From assembly GCF_001625215.2 (NCBI RefSeq), contig NC_030382.2:34768610-34832609 (forward strand): a DNA stretch of 64,000 bases, given 5' to 3'. Shown here one piece after another: positions 56,227 to 64,000 of this stretch (positions are counted from its first letter, which is position 1; the number at the start of each line of letters is the position of its first letter). The stretch comes from Daucus carota subsp. sativus. Its lineage: Eukaryota; Streptophyta; Magnoliopsida; Apiales; Apiaceae. Below the pieces are notes generated by a model that did no database searches, had not been told where the DNA came from, and was given only the letters and a program-made list of their open reading frames with translations. The position numbers were made by a program, and so were the translations under genes.

Positions 56227-57683
56227 TCTATACTATACTATTAAAGCCGAAACATTAAAAGTTTGGTCGGTCGGTCGGTACTTGGGCCAAAATACGGTCC
56301 TATCTATATAACAAATTATTTTGGGCGTATTTATATAAATAATTATTCTTTTTAATTTGGACCAAAGTACGAGCCTATCTATATAACCAATTAATAATAA
56401 TCCTTTTAAAACTGAAACATTAAAAGTTTGGTAGGTCAGTACTTGGGTCAAAATACGGGTCTATCTATATAACCAATTATTCTGGGTCTATCTATATAAC
56501 CAATTATTCTTTTTAATTTGGGCCATAGTACGGCCTATCTATATAACAAGATAATCCTTTTAATTGAAATATATTTTTTTTTATATTTTTGACTAAAAAA
56601 CTCAATCTTCTAAAATAACATTGAGAAACATGGTAATTACTTTTTTAACTAAAATATATTATCTTTTTATAAATTTTCCAACTAAAAAATTAATCTTTTA
56701 CAATTAATACGGACATGGGCGACATATTTATACGTAAAGATGTGTGCCAAAAGTCTAAAAGTCAAATAATAAAAAATAGAGGGAGTATTATTATATTGGT
56801 CGGGCGGTCGGTACTTGGGCCGAAGTACGGGCCTATCTATATATATAACCAATTATTCTTTTTAACTAAAATAAATTATCTTTTATATATTTTTTAGATA
56901 AAAAAAAACTCAATCTTCTAAAATAATATCGAGCAACATAGTAATTGTCTTTTTAATCAAAACGCTTTATCTTTTTTAGATTTTCTAACTAAAAAAACCG
57001 AGTTTTTACAATTAACACGGGCGCTATAATATCATTAAATATAATTATTAATAAATAACATGTGATATTATTCAACCAAAATACATTAATAACATTATTT
57101 TTAAATACTCTAATGATCTCATATTAAAAGAAATATTACAAATCTGTCATATACTATATATTATTACACTATTAAAGCCAAAAATAAAAATTCACTTGGT
57201 TGGTCAGTTAGTTGAGTTTGGTGAATCGTTTGGTATTCGACCCACGGAGCTCTTGAATTTATAACATGTTATAGTATATTTTTTATTATCAATTAAACCA
57301 AAATATTAAATTTAGGTTAGTATGATGGGGAGATATTTGGTTTCATGCGTATGTTTTATACCATATTATTAATTATTAATAACAAAATATCAAAGGTTGA
57401 TTGGTTAGTTTATATCTGAGTTCATAGGCCACCTTAAATTATAACATGTAAAAGAAAATATTTTAACATTCTCATTAAAATATATATGTTCGACCTAATT
57501 TTCAATTAGCCATTTGACGGACTTAACTATGAAGAATTTATCCAACTGTTAAGTAAAAAATTTATTAAACCATGTTATTCTATCATAATTTTATTTTTAC
57601 AATAAAATTAGGTAACTTTAAAATATATATAATAAAATAACAAATATGTTAACCGCCCGTGCATTGCACGAGTTATAAGCTAG
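56227..57683 (+). mobile_element. Non-autonomous Helitron
   Basis: Starts TCTATACTATACTATTAAAG after an A and ends with the hairpin region CCGCCCGTGCATTGCACGAG then ATAAGCTAG before a T, the standard Helitron ends. 1,457 bp with no Rep/helicase. A second 5'-end-like string (ACTATTAAAGCCAAAA) at 57167-57182 and repeated GGGCC(A/G)AA(A/G)TACGG(G/T)CCTATCTAT blocks (56284, 56346, 56443, 56515, 56815) show internal growth or nested copies. Confidence 0.85.
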
Positions 57684-58313
57684 TTGCTATTTAAAACTTA
57701 AATATTAAATCCTTTGATTTAAAAGTTAAATACTTTGATCCTAAATTCTAAAAATTGATCCTAAATATTGAAAACTAACTTATAGTAATCTTACTATCAA
57801 AATAGAATTGGACCCAGATTCTGGACCGCTAATCAAAATAAATTTCACTTTTTTCGATAAAGAGTTATATCTGGTCCCTAGTTTCAACTAATTGCATTTA
57901 CAATTACAAATCGTATGTTTACAAAAAAATTCAAAAAATTATACAATTGCAAAAAGAAAATCTGAAATAGTGATATGTTGATATATAATCAAAACAATCC
58001 GGCATAATATTTAGAATGAAAAATGAATATGAAACCGAAAATGAGATTATATTTATATTTTTTCTAAAGTTTAATACTTTACTTTTCCCTAAGCTTTGAA
58101 TTTAACTAAATTTATAATGAAAGATTTAGGAGACATTTGAATTATAAACAAGAATCAAAATGATGGATAAGGTACGGGGGTATGATAAGAGGGTGAAAGA
58201 AAATGATTTACTCACCAAATAAAATATCTATTAAGGGTTATGATTTCATTAACCAGACTCATAATCATGAACTGAAAATATTTGTTATTATAAATTAGCA
58301 GGTATTTTTTACA
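57684..58313. other. Spacer
   Basis: AT-rich, no gene or terminus recognised. Confidence 0.4.
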
Positions 58314-58971
58314 AGCGGACAATGTAAGTTTTTTTTTTTGACAAAATGCAAATTCAATTCATTAAATTAAAACAAGTCTAGTCGAGACAAATCCCCAACT
58401 GATAATGCAATCAGGTTGATAAACAATAAAACGAGCTAAACAAATAGCCGCATTGTTTCCAGACTGCTTAACACACTGAATCCAAGGATTCTTGAAATTG
58501 AAAATGAATACAAAGACTTCTCGAGTAATCCAGCCTAGGGGTGTTAACGAAACGAATTCGAAACGAATACTATAGTTTTTGTATTTGTATTCGATTTAAA
58601 TATACATATTCGGATTTGTATTCGTTTATTATCCGAATAGTTATTTGTATTCGTATTCGTATTCGGTTAAGTTCACGAACTATTCATATTCGTTTAAGAC
58701 ACTCATTTAAAAGAAAATAAAAAAAATAACTAAACTGCTGACACGTGACAAAAGTTATAAACTCCCATACTTCACCAATTCAAGCAAACTATAAAAAAGT
58801 CATCCAACTCAAATAATATAAAATTCAAATTACTGATTGAACAAACCTGGATAAACCAGAAGGTGTGACATTTTGTTTCTGATTTGTCGGTCTGTGGCTA
58901 TAACTAGAAGAGCTCCCCTTACCAGTACATAATCTTATTAAATAAAAATATAATATTTTTCTATATAATAT

Positions 58972-59007
<36 letters not shown>

Positions 59008-59846
59008 AATTTCCGAATAATTAAGCGAATAGCGAATACGAATATTTATCTATTCGAATTTGTATTCGTTAACAAACCGAATATTTTTTAAGATTTGAAT
59101 TCGTATTTGTATTTGTTAACAAACGAATACGAATAATGTTAACAGCCCTATTCCAGCCTACATCAATCTCGAAAATGATAGCTTCACAATTGACCTTCAC
59201 AATAGTTCCATTGCTGTTGCGGTGTTCAGACGACTCAGTTGTAAAAACTAAGCAATGAGGAACAAGAGTCCTCGAATAATGAACAACTACAATTTGTGAA
59301 AGGTGAGCACATGCGATCGCCACCGTTCCAAGCATACCACAGCTATCTACATGCCGGGAGCCAGCTATAGACATGCCGAAAGTATTAATGATGCGATAAG
59401 CCACATCTCTCAAAACTCCATCCCAATCATTCTCATTGATAACACAGAAAAACATAACAATCGCAAACATAACAACGCACAATCACCCAAAAATTGGGTA
59501 CTAAATCAACACACGCCAAAAGTCGAGACGGGAAGACACAATCGGACCTTCGATTTCAAAAGATCTGATTTATTCAGAAAACAATCAAGCCCAAGCTCGA
59601 ATCTAAAACAGATCCGAGAATAAAACTCGATTGGATTCTTCGAGGTTTAAACAACACTCGATTTTATTGAATAACAAAAAACTGGTAGATAGTGGAAAAA
59701 TGGGAGAGCGAAAAGGATTTGGTGGATGAAGAGGATGAATGTGAAGAATGGAGAAGCGACGGCTAGTTTTGGGAGTCGACTCTCAAAACTCTAATTTATT
59801 ATTATCGGTCATTACATTTGAGATCTACCAGCGGACAATGTAAGTT
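58314..59846 (-). mobile_element. Retroposed fragment (LINE-like) with 17-bp TSD
   Basis: The 17-bp duplication AGCGGACAATGTAAGTT (58314-58330, 59830-59846) flanks a segment whose minus strand ends in an A-run, so it was inserted by target-primed reverse transcription in minus orientation. With the hAT element at 58536-59150 removed, the minus strand reads NCEAIIFEIDVGW then ITREVFVFIFN and SGNNAAICLARF, resembling the RNase H-like end of plant LINEs (EANMVAHVMARI at 5340). The upstream part (59160-59480) is open but not clearly protein-like, and the 5' 350 bp looks like UTR. It could be a LINE 3' end or a retrocopy of a transcript carrying such a domain. Confidence 0.75.
58536..59150. mobile_element. 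hAT-like element inside the retroposed fragment
   Basis: TAGGGGTGTTAAC and, inverted, TAGGGCTGTTAAC, flanked by ATCCAGCC (58528-58535) and TTCCAGCC (59151-59158), an 8-bp duplication with one mismatch. 615 bp with ATTCGTATTCG-type words near both ends and a TA tract at 58974-59003. Confidence 0.85.
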
Positions 59847-60932
59847 ATTTTCTTTGAAAAGATGTATTTTATAACAAAAAGCTAAAAACTAAATTATTAA
59901 GAGCATCTCCAAAGGCGTTAGGCTATAAATGTTGGTTAAATTGGATCCGTAAGACATTATGTAAAATTTGCTAAACATGTAACACATTTTACTTCAATGG
60001 TATTGGCTATAATTTAAAAATAGTATGTTATTAATATTTTAGATTGTTAAAATAAAATATATCAGTTCAATATGGTACTAAATGATGTGCAATCTTCCTA
60101 CAGATTTCTTCGACAAGTTTAGTCATCCATAGCTAAATTTATAGACAACAACTGGTATGATTGGAGTTGAGTTTTTCGAGCTATTGGCTAAAATATTTTA
60201 TTTTTAGTAATATAATTCCCCTTTTAACTTTCGATGGTCGGAGATGCTCTTGCAGGTTTGGGTAGGGTGGTAGGATACACAAATGGAGTCCTATTCTTGC
60301 AATAAAACCTTTTTAGCGAATATTAAATCAATTGTTGTGCACATAATTCATAATTTTTCTAAATGATATAATTGATACTGCATTTGTACATATAACTCAC
60401 AAAATAGAATTTATCATATGTCATCTGTGAAGAACGATATTAGAAAAATAATTGTATCCTCTATAATAATTCATTATATTATACTTATTCATAACACAAT
60501 TATTTTATTGATCATGAAATGAGCTTTGTTTCGTATAAAAAAATGGAGCCAGATATATGTTATTTTATTAAATATAAATTTACATTTTATACTTTTTCAA
60601 AAATATTAAAACAAAACATATTAAATTTTCATTTAGGAAAAAAACTTAAAATAATTTATAAAATAATATTTTATAATTTATATGTAGTGAGAGATATTAA
60701 TGATGTTTAATGGTAGAGAGTTTTGGTTACCTATTCATAATAGCATTTCATTGTTGGAGTTAGAAAGGCGTTTATGGGTAACAATAATATGTTGCTAGTA
60801 AAGAGTGGCTAGCTGAGACGATTACACATGATAAAGAGCAATGTACTATCGATAATCAATTCATATTTCATTTCTTGGGACAAGACACGCACTCTCGATA
60901 TGATGTATGTACACTCGTTAAACGGTTCAGAT
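59847..60932. other. Spacer with one MITE
   Basis: AT-rich; apart from the MITE at 59901-60249 no gene or repeat is recognised. Confidence 0.4.
59901..60249. mobile_element. Harbinger-like MITE with GAGCATCTCC ends
   Basis: GAGCATCTCCA left and, inverted, GAGCATCTCCG right; TAA on the left flank, TTG on the right, so the target duplication is mutated. Same family as 15463-15845. 349 bp, non-coding. Confidence 0.7.
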
Positions 60933-61690
60933 TAGGTGTGAGCAAGAAATCGAAACTGACACCGATGAAAATCGAACTGATTCGTAACCAAAAATTTAAA
61001 AACGAACCGATTATAACAGTTGTGATTTCGATTTTAAGTCAAAACCGAACCGAAAAAATTCGAACCAAAACGATTATTAAAAAAAAACTATTATATTATA
61101 CACACACACACACTTAATACTACACATAATTTATATAACTATTTATATATAATATATATAATATATATAAATAGTTATATAAATAGTTATATATAATATA
61201 TATAATATATATAAATAGTTATATAAATGAAGTAAAATGAAGGCAAGGGAGGTTATCAGGAAGTGCGGTTAAAGTATGCTAAGGTTCTTTTGATTAAATT
61301 GTTTTATCCGGACGAGTTCCTCCATCGAGAACTTTTTTTAGTATCACTACATTTGAGCCGCTAATCTACTTCCATAATGATCTCTACAAAATACATAAGT
61401 TTTATTGTAATCTAATCTTGTTTAAAAACGATAATATAATATTGTGGTTCATTATTAAATTTGAAGTCGATATTGAATCAACATAAATTCTCTACTATTT
61501 CAATTGAAAGTATGTTTCTTATTTTTTACTTATTGAGGTTTTAAAACCGAAACCGAACCGAGGTTTTTTGAAACTGAAACCGATCCGACGGTTCGGTTGC
61601 AATTTCGATTTTTATTTATAAAAATCGATAATTTGCGGTTTCGGTTGTGATTTTACCTTAAAATCACATCGAGCCGTATCGCGTTCTCTC
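60933..61690. mobile_element. hAT-like element, right end unclear
   Basis: The left end resembles TTAGGTGTGAGCAAG, and subterminal words AAACCGAACCGA / TCGGTTTCGGTT occur inverted near both sides (60960-61050, 61550-61660), as in 21869-22438. The expected right terminus is not present. Confidence 0.5.
61124..61228. repeat. AT-only palindromic tandem array
   Basis: Repeats of AACTATTTATATATAATATA and its inverse (TATATAAATAGTT) alternate about every 45 bp, so either strand can fold into long hairpins or a cruciform. Confidence 0.75.
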
Positions 61691-61799
61691 GTGGTTCAGA
61701 TGGTAGTACCTTTTTAGGCATTGTGGAAAGGCAAGTGACACTGGCCCTGAGTTGTGCTCCCCGCCCCCCATTGTATACGCATGAGAAAATTGTTCTTAT

Positions 61800-62400
61800 A
61801 GAGTTGATGTTGTTCGTGATCTTTGTTATTCCTTGTCAAAAGAGTATCATGAGAGAGTGGCTTCAGGTAGAAAAGAAAATGGTAACTCGAATGTGTTTCT
61901 AATTCTGAGAATAAGTCGCAATATGCTCTATTCATTAGCAAAAAAGAAGCGTAAAAGGGTGGATTACATAAAATCTGAGTTGGATCACTACTTGTATGAG
62001 GAGATGTGTTGCCTAAAACTAAGAATTTTGATGTCTTAACTTGGCAGAAGGCGAATACACCTAAATATCTTATCTTGCAACACATGACTCGTGATTTATT
62101 AGTTATTCAGGCATCTACGGTTGCATATGAGTCTGCATTTAGTTTCAGTGACAAATTATTTAGTCCACATTGTGATTGACTACATCCCAAAACTATCGAA
62201 GCACTTATGTGTGCTCAAAGTTGGCTAAAGACGACTGAAATAAAAGGTATCTACTAGGAATTTCTTAATATCTATTTCTGTATTCCTTAACTTATGGTTA
62301 TATACTAATTGGTTGAAATTTGAACATGTAGGTGAGTCATCTACGAGATATGTGATAATATATAATGACATGGAGTTAGAAGATTCGTGCGCGACTCAAC
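61800..62400 (+). pseudogene. hAT-superfamily transposase, decayed C-terminal part
   Basis: Frames on + read VRDLCYSLSKEYHERVASG, then SELDHYLYEE. After a frameshift near 62015 they read FDVLTWQKANTPKY, ILQHMTRDLLVIQASTVAY, ESAFSFSDKLFSP and LHPKTIEALMCAQSWL, with one in-frame TGA (a CGA to TGA change near 62176). This is the hAT C-terminal dimerisation domain (hATC) and the region before it. The N-terminal catalytic parts are missing. A possible further exon follows near 62331. Confidence 0.82.
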
Positions 62401-63710
62401 AAGTAAACTCTTTCTTTCCGACTTATTTTAGTAAGTTAGATTTGGAAATTCGGGACTTGTTTTAGTAAATTCTATTTCTGTATTCAATTGTTTTAGTAGT
62501 AATTAACTTGTTTTGTAGTTTCTGTTAATACCACATGGTTATGACTTACTAGACTAGAGGCCGGACTCTGCAACATTCGGAGCATATTTCAACTTTCTCT
62601 ATTCAGATTTTGATTTTCTTAATTCTTAATATGTAATGTACTTTGATATTATGGTTTGTGTTTGAACTACGAAGTATTGTTTAAGTCTGGAGTGTAATGT
62701 TTAAATTTGAAGTGTTCCTTAATTATTTAGATTTTATTTTGATTCCAATTCAGGTTTTGTAGTTCAATTATTAGTCATAAAAAAATTTGCAAAAATTCAC
62801 GTTTGGCTAAACCGAACCCGATCCGAAATCCATTGGATCAGGTTTGGATTTTGTTTTTCAAATCCAAACCGATTTGGACTGGGTTCGGATTTGGATTTGA
62901 ATATTACAGATATCCGACCCGCCGCTGCCATCTCGGATTGTTGAACATTTTATACGAGCTTTATTTATTGTCTAACTTTGTATTATATTACATAATAACG
63001 AGTAAAAACATAAACTAAAAAATATATAAATATTTTAAATAATTTATTCATATAAGATCAAATTTGTAAAATAACTAATTTATATAATATAATATGAGAA
63101 GATATTAATTTGTTTGTGTATATTATGATTTCAGTGACTAACGTCTAACCCCATAAAAAATAAGCTCCATACTAGAAAAATCATTTTTTTTTTTGTTGCA
63201 AAATCTATACTAGAAATATCACGAGAAGCTGCAGTATAAAAATATATGTAATCATGCAAAATGAAATAGGCGGTTGCAGACACTACCAAATTGCATGATG
63301 CAGTGCAAAGGCATTAAAGTTGTAGAAGCTGACAAAGTTAGGAAGAGAGTAGATGGATAGTAGAGATAAAGTGATGGAAGGAACCTAAAAGAGATTGGAA
63401 TCATATGACATTCAATTGCACACAGATATTCTAAACAAGGTACTTCAACAACAGAGCTATAATGAAGAAAATGTCACTTCAAACTTATTCGAGACATACA
63501 GATAGCTGTAACTCGATTAAGTAGCTAAAAGTTTCAGATGTTCATAGTAATACCTCAAAAGTATCCGAGGTAAACCTCATTATTAAGCTTAATGAAACAC
63601 AAAGAAAAACTAGACAACACTGACTCTTACGCAATGGATTCGGGCTACTTCATGAAAATACAACACTGAATGGGATGTGAAGCACTTGTAGCCTGAGACC
63701 ATTGGCAAGC
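62401..63710. other. Spacer and FLZ gene 3' flank
   Basis: 62800-62930 carries AACCGAACCCGATCCG-type words like hAT subterminal blocks, but no borders are defined. The rest is AT-rich, then the 3'-UTR of the last gene. Confidence 0.4.
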
Positions 63711-63861
63711 TCAATGTTTTACCACAAAAGAACCATTATCGAGAACTATCAGATCCTGTTCCTGAACCACCCCTCCTGATTTTGCAGACTGCATCTGACT
63801 CTTCTCATCAAGCTCTATTTGGAGACTACGGCAGTCTTCAGTGCAAAATGCACAGAGATCC
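63711..63861 (-). CDS. FCS-like zinc finger (FLZ, DUF581) protein, last exon only
   Basis: Terminal exon on minus; earlier exons lie beyond the right edge. It starts after ATGATGCAG and reads (R)DLCAFCTEDCRSLQIELDEK, the second half of the FLZ finger (GDxxFCxxECRxxQIxxDE), then a 30-residue tail ending NGSFVVKH and TGA. The splice point just before this half is typical of FLZ genes. FLZ proteins are scaffolds that bind the kinase SnRK1. The visible half finger keeps the second cysteine pair (FC..C), so it looks functional. Confidence 0.8.
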
Positions 63862-64000
63862 CTGCATCATTGGATTATCATCAGAATGATTTATTAAGTA
63901 CATTTACAAAAACTATATGCATTTGCATAAAAAAATTATTGGAACTTGTGAACCACCAAGTATATTATGGGAAATTCATAATAAAGAAAAAGTAATAGAT

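Noticed and set aside
59069-59482. 137-codon minus-strand frame as a separate gene
   Set aside because: It begins within a retroposed segment flanked by a 17-bp duplication and its end is created by the hAT insertion.
1-64000. CRISPR array, rRNA or organellar insert
   Set aside because: No regularly spaced repeats with unique spacers, no rRNA-like conserved blocks, and no plastid or mitochondrial gene was recognised.

Overview
This is a 64 kb piece of AT-rich nuclear DNA from a flowering plant, most likely a eudicot. The evidence is spliced plant genes (NET1 actin-binding protein, chlorophyllase, AMT2-type ammonium transporter, class A heat-stress factor, phytocyanin, LONGIFOLIA/TRM-like protein, H2A.Z) and intergenic DNA built from plant transposons. 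Dense Stowaway and Tourist-type MITEs would fit Apiaceae or another asterid, but that is a guess. No organellar, bacterial, CRISPR or operon structure is seen.

Layout. 0.8-1.5 kb: a secreted two-LysM protein on +. 2.4-3.5 kb: a histone H2A.Z gene on -, with an E2F-like promoter site. 4.3-5.5 kb: a LINE 3' fragment holding a Tourist-like MITE that itself holds another MITE. 6.2-7.4 kb: a hAT MITE directly upstream of a GPI-anchored phytocyanin gene on +. 8.1-11.3 kb: a four-exon LONGIFOLIA/TRM-like gene on - with a GC-AG intron. 11.3-16 kb: MITE-rich spacer, including a three-element nest. 16.07-19.74 kb: a structurally complete Mutator-like element with an uninterrupted FAR1-type transposase. 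20-23.4 kb: a row of hAT-like elements and a long-TIR element inside a Stowaway MITE. 24-26.2 kb: AMT2-type ammonium transporter on -. 28.5-30.4 kb: class A heat-stress transcription factor on -, with a heat-shock-element-like promoter motif. 31-38 kb: transposon desert with nested MITEs and a Helitron. 38.2-39.9 kb: chlorophyllase on -. 40.3-41.6 kb: a Helitron inside a Stowaway MITE. 41.9-46.1 kb: a 2-oxoglutarate/Fe(II) oxygenase-like gene on -, a decayed partial copy of it downstream, and a hAT element 172 bp upstream of its ATG. 48-55 kb: a NET1-type gene on - (1,772 codons). 56.2-57.7 kb: a Helitron. 58.3-59.8 kb: a retroposed fragment with a 17-bp target duplication, itself split by a hAT element. 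61-62.3 kb: a decayed hAT transposase. 63.7 kb: the last exon of an FLZ zinc-finger gene that runs off the right edge.

The host genes are unrelated single-copy-style plant genes and form no pathway or cluster. The strongest structural story is the transposon record: exact target-site duplications (9 bp MULE, 8 bp hAT, 3 bp Harbinger, TA Stowaway, 10-17 bp retroelement) allow many insertions to be ordered in time. In several nests, removing the inner element restores a host element of typical family size. I found no clearly new biological system. The best candidates for a closer look are the apparently intact MULE, the serial hAT insertions that share one target site, and the insertions placed in promoters or introns of genes.
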